64,000 nt of DNA from positions 9,322,655 through 9,386,654 of the forward strand of contig JAJEKV010000054.1 in the NCBI GenBank assembly GCA_021234155.1, read 5' to 3'. Positions 1 to 12,622 of this stretch are shown here, piece after piece. A model generated the notes under the pieces. It saw only the letters and a program-made list of their open reading frames with translations, had not been told where the DNA came from and did no database searches. Position numbers and translations under genes: made by a program. Numbering within the stretch: the first letter of the stretch is position 1; every line of letters begins with the position of its first letter. Source of the stretch: Isoetes taiwanensis. Taxonomy: Eukaryota > Streptophyta > Lycopodiopsida > Isoetales > Isoetaceae.

Positions 1-944
1 CAAGATCTAATGTATTAAGATGAATAAATATATATAGTATAAAGTATATCTTTACTTGACCCAGCCCTTGACCTCCTGAGGAAATTGGTCGGGCGTTCAA
101 TTTGATCCCTGACGAGGCTAAGAGACCTGGATGACGCTTGACTTCCCAGGACAAACTGGATGGGCGCCCACTTCGGGTTCCGCGGAGGCGCCCTTTTAAC
201 TTGACCTAGACCATGACCTCCTGGAGTTATAGGGCTATTATGCTCTTTTTATAGAAATAGAGAGAAATCGTTATATCCATATACATAGACCTGGCAAAAT
301 GCCTGGACACAGCTAAAGCAACACATACATAAAAAGAAATAATAGATAATATCAGAGAGCAAAGTTTCAGTCAATGCCCAGTTCAACCTAAATAAGATCC
401 CCTAGATTAAACTCCTCAATGCTGCTTCGGCTAAACAGATCCAGCCAGTCATCCAAGTCTCGGACAAAGTGAGTAGTGTTGGTCACGAGCTTGATTGCCA
501 AAGCTTCACGCTACCTTTCCTGCTTCTTATAAAGCCTTTTGAATAACGGTCTGAACGTCTTTTGCATCCAAACTTCCTCCATTTTCAGCAGCCTCTTCAG
601 TGCCTTTGCCCTGTAAATATGGCATTTCAGTGATATGAGGCAGTCCTCAAGCTCCGCCCTGCTGAGGTGATCTTCCTCATTGTTTATTCGTGTCAACCCT
701 TTCCCATGGAGGAGCTTCCTAACTTGAGCACTGATCTCTTTCTTTCCATGCTGGTATATCTAGCATAATAATAGGGGGTTACTTTTAGATTTTTATACGT
801 TTTTTCACATGGTTTTTCTATGATTTCGTTGTTGTATTCGTTTAGGTGTACTAAATAGTATTTCTAGAGTGCACCCTTTATGGGCCGTTGATTTTCGTTG
901 GTTGGAACAATCCGAGGGTTGTTGTCTTTCTCTGCATATGTTTG
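1..944. other. Intergenic, no gene recognised
   Basis: AT-rich DNA with no convincing coding sequence. The first 230 bases contain short imperfectly repeated phrases around 'cttgacc...gacctcctg' (about 54-80 and 200-225). The 61-codon frame at 511-696 on the - strand shows no family features that I recognise. Confidence 0.5.
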
Positions 945-1133
945 CGCATGAACACTGCGCATGTGTATGCACGTGCATGTGCATGTGTGTGCATGTGTAT
1001 GCAGGTGCATGTGCTCGTGCATGTGCATGTATATGCATGTGTATGCATGTGCATGTGTACTGTGCATGTGCAAGTGCAAGTGCAAGTGCATGTGCATGTG
1101 TGTGCATGTATGTGCATGTGCATGTTACTTGCC
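945..1133. repeat. TGCATG / TG-rich microsatellite
   Basis: About 190 bp of alternating purine-pyrimidine sequence built from TGCATG, TGTG and TGCAAG units. All six frames stay open across it, giving long Cys/Met/His/Val-rich or His/Met/Thr-rich frames that are artefacts of the repeat and not genes. Such alternating sequence can adopt left-handed DNA in vitro. Confidence 0.9.
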
Positions 1134-2261
1134 CTCTTGGATTCTTGTTGCCGGAGTGGATTTTTGCTACCACAAGATGGATTTTTTGCTCACACTTACA
1201 AAGGTATTTGGTTTTTAATGTTTCTTCAGTTAGCATATTGGTTTTTTCTACAAGGTATTGGTTTCCTGGTTCTATAATGTAGTGCTGCAAAACCCGCTTT
1301 TGTTTCCTTCCCTTTATCTGTTCTAAGATTTGCTGCAGATTTAAAAAGAGTCTAGAGTTTAGGCCCTCTGTTTGCTTCCAACTCTTGGATATTTTTGGCC
1401 TGCCGGATTGTTCATAGCAGCTAGCCTTTAGCTTCAATCAACAAACGGATTTTTGTGCACACAACAGGGGAATTATTCCACGCCCTTTTCTGAATCATGC
1501 AGATCAGTCAGACGGTGGCTATAAGAATGCATTTATGTTGTAGGTTTGGAACTTGAATCGAACCAACAGGTGAATCATGCATTACCTTTAAGCTAGAGAT
1601 AGAGCATCCAAAATCATATGGATTGATAAACAATGGTTTCATTGTGAGTAACAACACGTGGAACGCTAACAGAGCAAGCTTGCTTCGAAACCTCTACCCT
1701 TGATTTCGCTTCACCGACCATTATAGGAAACCTAATCCACATCACCAAATTGGCTGATTCTCTTCACCTGTTAAACCAAAGTTAGGCAACCCATGAGAAA
1801 GTGTCACTGATTCTTTATGAATCTCACCAATTGTTACTGCAGAGTAACGTTGATGTTCATGCAATGGTTTGTGAATAAAACATTATTGTAGAGCATATCA
1901 GTGTCAAAAGCTTTTATTTGATTCAATTTTATTTCGCTATTAAAGCTCTATTTTTTAAATTAATATCAATCTAACCAATTTCTTTCATTTATGTTAATGC
2001 AGACTATAGAACCTCCAATCCATCAATTCCACATGACATTCCTCTGACACCTGAAGTCAACACGATGTTGATCTAAACATTATTACTATACCAGAGAACC
2101 CTATAAATGAAGATCAAGTTCAATTCGTCCCGCCACCATCAGCGCAACCACCACCTGCACATGGCGGAGACCTTATTGATGTGTTGTTATTATGGTTGGT
2201 TGGATACGTCAACTTTCTTCATCCATCTCTAACCCATCCCCAAGGCCCTGAAGGGGCCAAA
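1134..2261. other. Intergenic; one short coding-looking stretch
   Basis: Mostly AT-rich non-coding DNA. At about 2075-2270 on the + strand one frame is open and reads like protein (Pro-rich, with LIDVLLLWLVGYVNF), following a possible acceptor 'tgcag' near 2000. I do not recognise a family and it may be a decayed exon. The stretch ends at the left arm of the foldback element. Confidence 0.35.
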
Positions 2262-2685
2262 AAATTTGTTAGTTAACACAAACCATTACATCCAACACTT
2301 TAAATTAAATCCCCCCTAAAACCCCCTTTGGTTTTGGTGCATATTCACACGGGGGGTGACTCCGGAGCAGCGAGAGCCCTTTTTATACCCCCTAAAATAG
2401 TATAATACATGCATGAAATCAACACAATTGAGTACATTGCCTCAAACCTTATAGTATTTTGCAACTCTCATTATACAGTATAAAAAAACTTGTACGAGCA
2501 TACCCCACAAACGAGGATCCCTATCTACGGTCCAAATCAAAAAATAAGTCGTGAATATGCCTATCCAACAGCTCTCGTTGCCCGGAGTCACCCCTCGTGT
2601 GAATATGCACCAAAACCAAAGGGGGTTTTAGGGGGGATTTAATTTAAAGTGTTGGATGTAATGGTTTGTGTTAACTAACAAATTT
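2262..2685. mobile_element. Foldback / MITE-like inverted-repeat element
   Basis: Terminal inverted repeats of roughly 115 bp face each other: the left arm starts aaaatttgttagttaacac at 2262 and the right arm ends with its complement gtgttaactaacaaatttt at 2685. Both arms carry the same internal run (cccccctaaaacccccttt and its complement) and a motif around gtgactccgg. The approximately 200-bp centre has no coding sequence. The structure fits a non-autonomous DNA transposon of foldback or Mutator-like type. I could not define a target-site duplication, so the superfamily is open. Confidence 0.75.
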
Positions 2686-3671
2686 TGCACCTCCAGCTGC
2701 AACTGATTGACATGGGCTAAGATTGCTTCACTAATATGGGACTGCATTTCGCACATTGTAATTCTATATCTGCGCCTGGTTTCAACCATTTTGAGTGTTC
2801 TACGATGAATCTAGGAGAACCAGATTTGCACTACCTCATCTTAAGTAGCAACACCTCCGATTATGAGGCCATTTTTTTCAAAACACCGTCTTGGATTTGC
2901 TTTGATGTCCCAATTGACACAAAGCCTGCAGCTGACCTCCCTGCACAATTCCCCAAATATTGCATCGTTATAATAAAAAAATGCAATATTCTAGAAATTA
3001 GCCATCATTTCAAAGGCATATGGACTTAGGAAAAGTCCATATATAATGAAATTGTGCTTAAAGAGAAAACACGGGATAAAGCACAAAGCAAAGGGAAGGT
3101 AAAGGGTGTCGAATGCACAAAAACCTCTTAAAGTGTAGCAACGCTGGATTCAGTTCTATTATATTAGATTTATGAAAAGGAGCGTGAGTTGAACATGTTT
3201 AGCATGAGCTAAACATGTTTCCGTCCACACAGGTTCTAACTTATGCCCAGCAACGCTGGGCACAATTACTAGTCCCTTATATATGCATTGCATATATGAG
3301 ATACGTCATAATATATATCATATGTCATACATATATTAGTGATATATACATACAAGAATTTAGCACTGGCAGAGTCAGCGCCCTGTACCCATGTACGATT
3401 GTCACAAAATATGTTCTTGAAATATAATCATCAGAAGCATACATTTGAAGACCTTTATTTTTTTTCAATTTTGTAGCATGAATATGGCCCCTCTACTATT
3501 TGGCTCTTGACTTATTTCGGAATTGAAACGGATGATGTGAAAAGAAAATATGTTAAGTCTACATATGAAATAGTAATTGCAAACTAATCAGAACTATCAC
3601 CTGCTTCTTATTTGCAAATTCATTACAAATTAGTCCAGATGTAGTTTTGTGCAAAAAAAAAAAAAAAAAAA
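2686..3671. other. Intergenic DNA up to the tandem array
   Basis: AT-rich DNA with no recognisable gene. It contains the Helitron-type 3' end at 3244-3273 and, directly after it (3285-3350), an AT-rich run with gatacgtcataatatatatc that recurs at 15.03 kb and 17.8 kb. A 28-base poly-A run at about 3652-3678 marks the junction with the 2.76-kb array. Confidence 0.6.
3244..3273 (+). mobile_element. Helitron-type 3' terminus
   Basis: A perfect 8-bp hairpin, TGCCCAGC-AAC-GCTGGGCA (3244-3262), is followed six bases later by CTAG (3269-3272) and then T. A GC-rich hairpin about 6-10 bases before a terminal CTRR next to a host T is the defining 3' end of Helitrons. A closely related terminus lies at 39983-40013. 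The 5' end (TC) was not located, so element length is unknown. Confidence 0.6.
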
Positions 3672-5848
3672 AAAAAAACCCCAAGTCTGTCAAGACCATA
3701 AGAAATAACAGACCAAGGTCTTATAAATCCGATTGGAAGAATAAGAACCTCAACATGCAGCCCTAGATAAAGATAGGTGTACTCTAAATCTAGGCCCAGA
3801 TATGGACTAGTAGACCTTTCTGAAAAAATACAGTTGAGAAGACTAACTTCCAAAAGACAAGATTTAGAATATAAGAACAAGCAGCACAATAGACGCCTAA
3901 CAGATATTTCTTTCAGTCTGCCATTACCTTATATCGTAGATATAAAGAACATAGAACTTATCAGAATATTTACAAAGTAGAAATGAAATGTAATACGATA
4001 CAAAATATGTTTTCCGTCTTCAAAAAGGTATTTTAAAATAGTCATGTGAATAAAGAACAGTAGCAAATAAGACTAAATACCAAAGTTCCCAAATGATCTC
4101 ATAGTAGCTAAAATGGTTTCTGAAAATTCTAAAGAAAGCCAATTAACGGAAAATTTTATCATCTGAGAGTTAACAAAGTCAACAGTGTTCAAATGCAAGT
4201 TAAACAAAACGAAAAAGTCTGATATTCCTTGAGTCTTCGCATAAAGTTAAGAAAGCACCACATAGTTGAGTTCATCTCCAAAATCATGTCCACAAAGCAT
4301 ACGCAATGGAGGGATAGACTTGGTTACCTGCAATAGAACCATAAGCAAGTTAGCCTTGAACAGGGTAATTGCCTAAGCTATCACAGGTAAGCTATAAATC
4401 TATCCGGCTTAACGCCCTTCACCATCTAAGCTATCACATTAGACAGCAGATAAAAAAGATAGAGGATACAATGACCATATACATCTTCAATTCTGTTTTC
4501 ATCTGTCCACATATTGACATGATTGCAGAAAGTCAAAAACATAATAACACAAGCACCCTATCAAAAGGCTACAATTTAGCAGAGTTAGACAAATTAATAA
4601 CGTGTTTTGAGCTCTTGTTTTGCACTGCACAAGCATTTTTCGTAAGTGTATAATGTGCACAAAGCTTAACCTTTTTCCTGTGCAACGTAATTATGAGCAA
4701 TAGTGTCAAATTTACAGACCGACTTGTATTTTAAGATATATCAGCAGCAATTTTGTTATAATTAAATGGTTATGAAAGGATCTCACTCTGTATAATTAAA
4801 TCCCAGCTAGCAAGCACTATTAGAACCAACATCATTAGCTAAGATTTGCGATAACATATTCAAGAGTGGCCATGGAAATTTTTTTGGAAAAACTAATGTA
4901 CATAACCATAACCAAACCTGGCTATGCTTGATGAGCTTATTTTCATTCTCCATCTCCAGATTGATAGGACGCTCATTGGCTCCAAATATCTTCAGGTAAT
5001 GGCATCATAAATAACTCGAGATTTGTAGCAATACCATCTGGCAGTGTTCAAGGTTCCATACATGCTTTCGACCATGATAGAATCGCCCAAATAGAGAGCA
5101 ATAAGTCGTGACTTTAATCCATAGTGTGTTGCAAACATTTATCAGGTTCAGATTATCTAAGTAGCGGAAATCAAGAAACCCTACGCATCTGGTCCGTTGA
5201 TGTCAAAATGTATCATGCCCAGTCAGGTACTAATCGGTTAGGGTCAAGATCAAAAGCAAACCCTATTTTCATCGTGAAGGTAAGAACTGGAGGCCGCAAC
5301 CCTAAAAGATGCACTTCCATATCATGATACAATGGAAAAATATATATTCCTTCAAAGTCTCACATTTTTTCATTTTTCTAAGCAATATATGCATCTAAGT
5401 AAAATAGCCCTCCAAGATAAACTGACTTAGATTTCTAAGATATCATGATCAAGCTATATCACTGATTTCGTGCACCTTCTCAAATTACTTAGACAGAAAA
5501 GGATAACTTCCAGAGGGCTAAACTTAGAATTTACAAGATGTGTTAGTATGTGTGCAAATCCAGAGATGTACGTCCTGCAGTGGAGTGGACAGTATATCAT
5601 ATAATATGTCTAGAACTTCATAAAAAAACCCTGCCTCCTACCGTAGTTTAGGTGGGCCCCCATTTTTTTGTTTGTCCATTCACACAGAATGTACGATATA
5701 TTACAACAGGGAGAGTAGGACCCTGTTGTAACACAGGGGCCTGCCCTCCCTATATATCTCTACTCCATTAGTACAAGCAATAAAAAAAGAGGAACTGGCC
5801 AGAGAAACTTACATTATTTTGAACATCTATGTTGAGTCTTCAACGTCA
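3672..5848 (-). pseudogene. Array copy 1: gene fragment and spacer
   Basis: The first unit contains the N-proximal part of the repeated frame at 3672-3889 on the - strand, but the array begins inside the coding frame, so its C-terminal DUF247-like half is absent here. The rest (about 3980-5848) is the spacer shared by all units. It includes a possible - strand exon at about 4960-5130, which in copy 2 (7700-7920) reads LPDGIATNLEVIYDAITEDIW. I do not recognise that peptide. Confidence 0.4.
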
Positions 5849-6649
5849 TCAGGTAGCATAGAAAAATTGTTTTGTCTTGGCGTTCAAAAACATCCTGATG
5901 CTTTTTGTTTTGAGAAATCTAAGGTAAAATAGTGTAAGAGTTTTCTTAAGATACATAACCAGCCATGGATAAACTCTTTCCATAAAATCCACAGCTAGTT
6001 CATAGTATGGCAGTTCTTGGACAGATTTTTTGCATTCATTGAAGTGGGCCACGTCATCTCCAATATGTATAAGATCTGTACCTCTATTCTGTATCAAGTA
6101 AACACCATTAAAATCCAAATAACCTATATGTGACTTATCCTTTTCCATGACAGTCTTTTCTTTATGAACAATGTACTGATGGGCTTCCATATTTCTGATG
6201 CATGGAATTCGTGTTTGTACAACAAAATTTGGGATGGAAATGTTGCACTTATTGTAATGTAAACTGGTCAACTCTTTGATCCAATAGTTGTTGAGATCCA
6301 CGTCATCTCCAAGCTGTATAGGATCATATCCTCTATTCTCAGATCGTAAATAAATGCGTGAGATAAAACAAATATAACACCTTAATCCATATCGGGGTCC
6401 TAAGTTAAACTTGGGAACTGGAGTAACAATAAAAACCCCCAAGTCCTGGCCAAGACCATAAGAAATAACAGACCAAGGTCTTATAAATCCGATTGGAAGA
6501 ATAAGAACCTCAACATGCAGCCCTAGATAAAGATAGGTGTACTCTAAATCTAGGCCCAGATATGGACTAGTAGACCTTTCTGAAAAAATACAGTTGAGAA
6601 GACTAACTTCCAAAAGACAAGATTTAGAATATAAGAACAAGCAGCACAA
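5849..6649 (-). CDS. DUF247-like protein, copy 2 of array (longest frame)
   Basis: This 266-codon frame is the only copy of the array unit in which the reading frame runs uninterrupted. The C-terminal two thirds resembles the plant DUF247 family: an IPN..V segment, then CIRNMEAH (compare the family's conserved LRNL.A.E), then GDDVAHFN (compare the family's GDDEEVA.FFN) before a hydrophobic end. An internal duplication is visible, RGYDPIQLGDDVDLNN versus RGTDLIHIGDDVAHFN. DUF247 proteins are plant membrane-associated proteins of largely unknown role; some grass members act in self-incompatibility. The first about 95 residues lack family features, so the true start may be an exon junction further in. 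After the TGA at 5849 a GTAAGT donor follows, suggesting an intron in the 3' UTR. The family call is moderate, made by eye. Confidence 0.45.
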   Translation of the reverse strand: MCCLFLYSKSCLLEVSLLNCIFSERSTSPYLGLDLEYTYLYLGLHVEVLILPIGFIRPWSVISYGLGQDLGVFIVTPVPKFNLGPRYGLRCYICFISRIYLRSENRGYDPIQLGDDVDLNNYWIKELTSLHYNKCNISIPNFVVQTRIPCIRNMEAHQYIVHKEKTVMEKDKSHIGYLDFNGVYLIQNRGTDLIHIGDDVAHFNECKKSVQELPYYELAVDFMERVYPWLVMYLKKTLTLFYLRFLKTKSIRMFLNAKTKQFFYAT

Positions 6650-8605
6650 TAGACGCCTAACAGATATTTCTTTCAGTCTGCCATTACCTTATATCGTAGA
6701 TATAAAGAACATAGAACTTATCAGAATATTTACAGTAGAAATCTGAAATGTAATACGATACAAAATATGTTTTCCGTCTTCAAAAAGGTATTTTAAAATA
6801 GTCATGTGAATAAAGAACAGTAGCAAATAAGACTAAATACCAAAGTTCCCAAATGATCTCATAGTAGCTAAAATGGTTTCTGAAAATTCTAAAGAAAGCC
6901 AATTAACGGAAAATTTTATCATCTGAGAGTTAACAAAGTCAACAGTGTTCAAATGCAAGTTAAACAAAACGAAAAAGTCTGATATTCCTTGAGTCTTCGC
7001 ATAAAGTTAAGAAAGCACCACATAGTTGAGTTCATCTCCAAAATCATGTCCACAAAGCATACGCAATGGAGGGATAGACTTGGTTACCTGCAATAGAACC
7101 ATAAGCAAGTTAGCCTTGAACAGGGTAATTGCCTAAGCTATCACAGGTAAGCTATAAATCTATCCGGCTTAACGCCCTTCACCATCTAAGCTATCACATT
7201 AGACAGCAGATAAAAAAGATAGAGGATACAATGACCATATACATCTTCAATTCTGTTTTCATCTGTCCACATATTGACATGATTGCAGAAAGTCAAAAAC
7301 ATAATAACACAAGCACCCTATCAAAAGGCTACAATTTAGCAGAGTTAGACAAATTAATAACGTGTTTTGAGCTCTTGTTTTGCACTGCACAAGCATTTTC
7401 CGTAAGTGTATAATGTGCACAAAGCTTAACCTTTTTCCTGTGCAACGTAATTATGAGCAATAGTGTCAAATTTACAGACCGACTTGTATTTTAAGATATA
7501 TCACTGACAATTTTGCTATAATTAAATGGTTATGAAAGGATCTCACTCACGTATAATTAAATCCCCCTAGCAAGCACTATTAGAACCAACATCATTAGCT
7601 AAGATTTGCGATAACATATTCAAGAGTGGCCATGGAATTTTTTTTGGAAAAACTAATGTACATAACCATAACCAAAACACGGCTATGCTTGATGAGCTTA
7701 TTTTCATTCTCCATCTCCGCATTGATGGGGACTCATTGGCTCCAAATATCTTCGGTAATGGCATCATAAATAACTTCGAGATTTGTAGCAATACCATCCG
7801 GCAAGGTGTTCAAGGTTCCATACATGCTTTCGACCATGAGCTGAGAATCGCCCAACAGAGCAATAAGTCGCAGACTTTAATCCATAGTGTGTTGCAAACA
7901 TTTATCGGGTTCGGGATTATCTAAGTAGCGGAAATCAAGAAACCCCACGATCCGGTCCGTTGATGTCAAAATGTATCATAGCCGGTCGTGCACAATCGGT
8001 TAGGTCAAGATCAAGATCAAACCCTATTTTCATCGTGGAAGGTAAGAACTGGAGGCCGCAACCCTAAAAGATGCACTTCCATATCATGATACAATGGAAA
8101 AAAATATATTCCTTCAAAGTCTCACATTTTTTCATTTTTCTAAGCAATATATGCATCTAAGTAAAATAGCCCTCCAAGATAAACTGACTTAGATTTCTAA
8201 GATATCATGATCAAGCTATATCGATTTTCGTGCACCTTCTCAAATTACTTAGCAGAAAAAGGATAACTTCCAGAGGGCTAAACTTAGAATTTACAAGATG
8301 TGTTAGTATGTGTGCAAATCCAGAGATGTACGTCCTGCAGTGGAGTGGACAGTATATCATATAATATGTCTAGAACTTCATAAAAAACCCCGCCTCCTAC
8401 CGTAGTTTAGGTGGGCCCCCATTTTTTTGTTTGTCCATTCACACAGAATGTACGATATATTACAACAGGGAGAGTAGGACCCTGTTGTAACACAGGGGCC
8501 TGCCCTCCCTATATATCTCTACTCCATTAGTACAAGCAATAAAAAGAGGAACGGTCAGGAGAAACTTACATTATTTTGAACATCTATGTTGAGTCTTCAA
8601 CGTCA

Positions 8606-9058
8606 TCAGGTAGCATAGGAAAATTGTTTTGTCTTGGCGTTCAAAAACATCCTGATGCTTTTTGTTTTGAGAAATCTAAGGTAAAATAGTGTAAGAGTTT
8701 TCTTAAGATACATAACCAGCCATGGATAAACTCTTTCCATAAAATCCACAGCTAGTTCATAGTATGGCAGTTCTTGGACAGATTTTTTGCATTCATTGAA
8801 GTGGGCCACGTCATCTCCAATATGTATAAGATCTGTACCTCTATTCTGTATCAAGTAAACACCATTAAAATCCAAATAACCTATATGTGACTTATCCTTT
8901 TCCATGACAGTCTTTTCTTTATGAACAATGTACTGATGGGCTTCCATATTTCTGATGCATGGAATTCGTATTTGTACAACAGAATTTGGGATGGAAATGT
9001 TGCACTTATTGTAATGTAAACTGGTCAACTCTTTGATCCAATAGTTGTTGAGATCCAC
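8606..9058 (-). pseudogene. DUF247-like frame, copy 3 of array
   Basis: This 150-codon frame is the equivalent of the C-terminal half of the copy at 5849-6649, beginning at the LNNYWIKEL segment and ending at the same stop. The upstream part lies in another frame because of small indels around 9092-9115, where the copies read tattctgtatcagg, tattctcagatcg and tattcatatcgagg. Translated in the shifted frame, the upstream sequence gives FIYLIQNRGYDPIQ, which matches the internal repeat and so looks like the ancestral version. The break may be genuine or a consensus error. Confidence 0.4.
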
Positions 9059-11366
9059 GTCATCTCCAAGCTGTATAGGATCATATCCTCTATTCTGTAT
9101 CAGGTAAATAAATGCGTGAGATAAAACAAATATAACACCTTAATCCATATCAGGGTCCTAAGTTAAACTTGGGAACTGGAGTAACAATAAAAAACCCCCA
9201 AGTCTGTCAAGACCATAAGAAATAACAGACCAAGGTCTTATAAATCCGATTGGAAGAATAAGAACCTCAACATGCAGCCCTAGATAAAGATAGGTGTACT
9301 CTAAATCTAGGCCCAGATATGGACTAGTAGACCTTTCTGAAAAAATACAGTTGAGAAGACTAACTTCCAAAAGACAAGATTTAGAATATAAGAACAAGCA
9401 GCACAATAGACGCCTAACAGATATTTCTTTCAGTCTGCCATTACCTTATATCGTAGATATAAAGAACATAGAACTTATCAGAATATTTACAGTAGAAATC
9501 TGAAATGTAATACGATACAAAATATGTTTTCCGTCTTCAAAAAGGTATTTTAAAATAGTCATGTGAATAAAGAACAGTAGCAAATAAGACTAAATACCAA
9601 AGTTCCCAAATGATCTCATAGTAGCTAAAATGGTTTCTGAAAATTCTAAAGAAAGCCAATTAACGGAAAATTTTATCATCTGAGAGTTAACAAAGTCAAC
9701 AGTGTTCAAATGCAAGTTAAACAAAACGAAAAAAGTCGATATTCCTTGAGTCTTCATGATAAAGTTAAGAAAGCACCACATAGTTGAGTTCATCTCCAAA
9801 ATCATGTCCACAAAGCATACATGAATGGAGGGATAGACTTGGTTACCCGCAATAGAACCATAAGCAAGTTAGCCTTGAGCAGGGGTAATTGCCTAAGCTA
9901 TCACAGGTAAGCTATAAATCTATCCGGCTTAACGCCCTTCACCATCTAAGCTATCACATTAGACAGCAGATAAAAAAGATAGAGGATACAATGACCATAT
10001 ACATCTTCAATTCTGTTTTCATCTGTCCACATATTGACATGATTGCAGAAAGTCAAAAACATAATAACACAAGCACCCTATCAAAAGGCTACAATTTAGC
10101 AGAGTTAGACAAATTAATAACGTGTTTTGAGCTCTTGTTTTGCACTGCACAAGCATTTTCCGTAAGTGTATAATGTGCACAAAGCTTAACCTTTTTCCTG
10201 TGCAACGTAATTATGAGCAATAGTGTCAAATTTACAGACCGACTTGTATTTTAAGATATATCAGCAGCAATTTTGCTATAATTAAATGGTTATGAAAGGA
10301 TCTCACTCTGTATAATTAAATCCCAGCTAGCAAGCACTATTAGAACCAACATCATTAGCTAAGATTTGCGATAACATATTCAAGAGTGGCCATGGAAATT
10401 TTTTTTGGAAAAACTAATGTACATAACCATAACCAAACCTGGCTATGCTTGATGAGCTTATTTTCATTCTCCATCTCCAGATTGATAGGACGCTCATTGG
10501 CTCCAAATATCTTCAGGTAATGGCATCATAAATAACTCGAGATTTGTAGCAATACCATCTGGCAGTGTTCAAGGTTCCATACATGCTTTCAGCCATGAGC
10601 GAGAATCGGCCCAGCAGAGCAATAAGTCGCAGCCTTAATCCATAGTGTGTTGCAAACATTTATCAGGTTCAGATTATCTAAGTAGCGGAAATCAAGAAAC
10701 CCTACGCATCTGGTCCGTTGATGTCAAAATGTATCATAGCCAGGCTGTGCACAATCGGTTAGGTCAAGATCAAAAGCAAACCCTATTTTCATCGTGAAGG
10801 TAAGAACTGGAGGCCGCAACCCTAAAAGATGCACTTCCATATCATGATACAATGGAAAAAAATATATTCCTTCAAAGTCTCACATTTTTTCATTTTTCTA
10901 AGCAATATATGCATCTAAGTAAAATAGCCCTCCAAGATAAACTGACTTAGATTTCTAAGATATCATGATCAAGCTATATCACTGATTTCGTGCACCTTCT
11001 CAAATTACTTAGACAGAAAAGGATAACTTCCAGAGGGCTAAACTTAGAATTTACAAGATGTGTTAGTATGTGTGCAAATCCAGAGATGTACGTCCTGCAG
11101 TGGAGTGGACAGTATATCATATAATATGTCTAGAACTTCATAAAAAAACCCTGCCTCCTACCGTAGTTTAGGTGGGCCCCCATTTTTTTGTTTGTCCATT
11201 CACACAGAATGTACGATATATTACAACAGGGAGAGTAGGACCCTGTTGTAACACAGGGGCCTGCCCTCCCTATATATCTCTACTCCATTAGTACAAGCAA
11301 TAAAAAGAGGAACGGTCAGGAGAAACTTACATTATTTTGAACATCTATGTTGAGTCTTCAACGTCA

Positions 11367-11947
11367 TCAGGTAGCATAGGAAAATTGTTTTGTCTTGGCG
11401 TTCAAAAACATCCTGATGCTTTTTGTTTTGAGAAATCTAAGGTAAAATAGTGTAAGAGTTTTCTTAAGATACATAACCAGCCATGGATAAACTCTTTCCA
11501 TAAAATCCACGGCTAGTTCATAGTATGGCGGTTCTTGGACGATTTTTTGCATTCATTGAAGTGGGCCACGTCATCTCCAATATGTATAAGATCTGCACCT
11601 CTATTCTGTATCAAGTAAACACCATTAAAATCCAAATAACCTATATGTGACTTATCCTTTTCCATGACAGTCTTTTCTTTATGAACAATGTACTGATGGG
11701 CTTCCATATTTCTGATGCATGGAATTCGTGTTTGTACAACAGAATTTGGGATGGAAATGTTGCACTTATTGTAATGTAAACTGGTCAACTCTTTGATCCA
11801 ATAGTTGTTGAGATCCACGTCATCTCCAAGCTGTATAGGATCATATCCTCTATTCATATCGAGGTAAATAAATCGTGAGATAAAACAAATATAACACCTT
11901 AATCCATATCGGGGTCCTAAGTTAAACTTGGGAAGCTGGAGTAACAA
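11367..11947 (-). pseudogene. DUF247-like frame, copy 4 of array, frameshifted
   Basis: Two overlapping frames (11513-11947 and 11367-11552) together cover the same protein as the copy at 5849-6649. They are split by a one-base difference near 11540, where this copy reads cggttcttggacgatt and the others read cagttcttggacagatt. The upstream frame preserves CFISRFIYL followed by RGYDPIQLGDDVDLNNYW in phase. The array ends about 700 bp beyond this copy. Confidence 0.4.
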
Positions 11948-12622
11948 TAAAAACCCCCAAGTCTGTCAAGACCATAAGAAATAACAGACCAAGGTCTTAT
12001 AAATCCGATTGGAAGAATAAGAACCTCAACATGCAGCCCTAGATAAAGATAGGTGTACTCTAAATCTAGGCCCAGATATGGACTAGTAGACCTTTCTGAA
12101 AAAATACAGTTGAGAAGACTAACTTCCAAAAGACAAGATTTAGAATATAAGAACAAGCAGCACAATAGACGCCTAACAGATATTTCTTTCAGTCTGCCAT
12201 TACCTTATATCGTAGATATAAAGAACATAGAACTTATCAGAATATTTCTGAGAAATCGAAATGTAATACGATACAAAAATATGTTTTTCCGTCTTCAAAA
12301 AGGTATTTTAAAATAGTCATGTGAATAAAGAACAGTAGCAAATAAGACTAAATACCAAAGTTCCCAAATGATCTCATAGTAGCTAAAATGGTTTCTGAAA
12401 ATTCTAAAGAAAGCTAATTAACGGAAAATTTTATCATCTGAGAGTTAATAAAGTCAACAGTGTTCAAATGCAAGTTAAACAAAACGAAAAAGTCTGATAT
12501 TCCTTGAGTCTTCGCATAAAGTTAAGAAAGCACCACATAGTTGAGTTCATCTCCAAAATCATGTCCACAAAGCATACGCAATGGAGGGATAGACTTGGTT
12601 ACCTGCAATAGAACCATAAGCA

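Larger units (their letters stand above)
3672..12622. repeat. Tandem array of a 2.76-kb unit, about 3.2 copies
   Basis: The same sequence recurs at a spacing of about 2757-2760 bp; for example the segment at 3777 is repeated at 6537, 9294 and 12053. The array starts right after a poly-A run and ends at about 12622, where the fourth, partial copy breaks off within 'accataagcaa' and unrelated sequence begins. Copies are nearly identical apart from small indels and clusters of changes. Each full unit carries a - strand DUF247-like frame and further exon-like pieces. The array could be a tandemly duplicated gene. Confidence 0.95.

Noticed and set aside
42-230. Short repeated 'gacctcctg' phrases considered as a minisatellite
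   Set aside because: Only two or three imperfect copies without regular spacing.
805-1437. Several overlapping Cys/His/Met-rich frames up to 210 codons on both strands
   Set aside because: They are created by the TGCATG-type microsatellite, open in all frames and without non-repeat homology.
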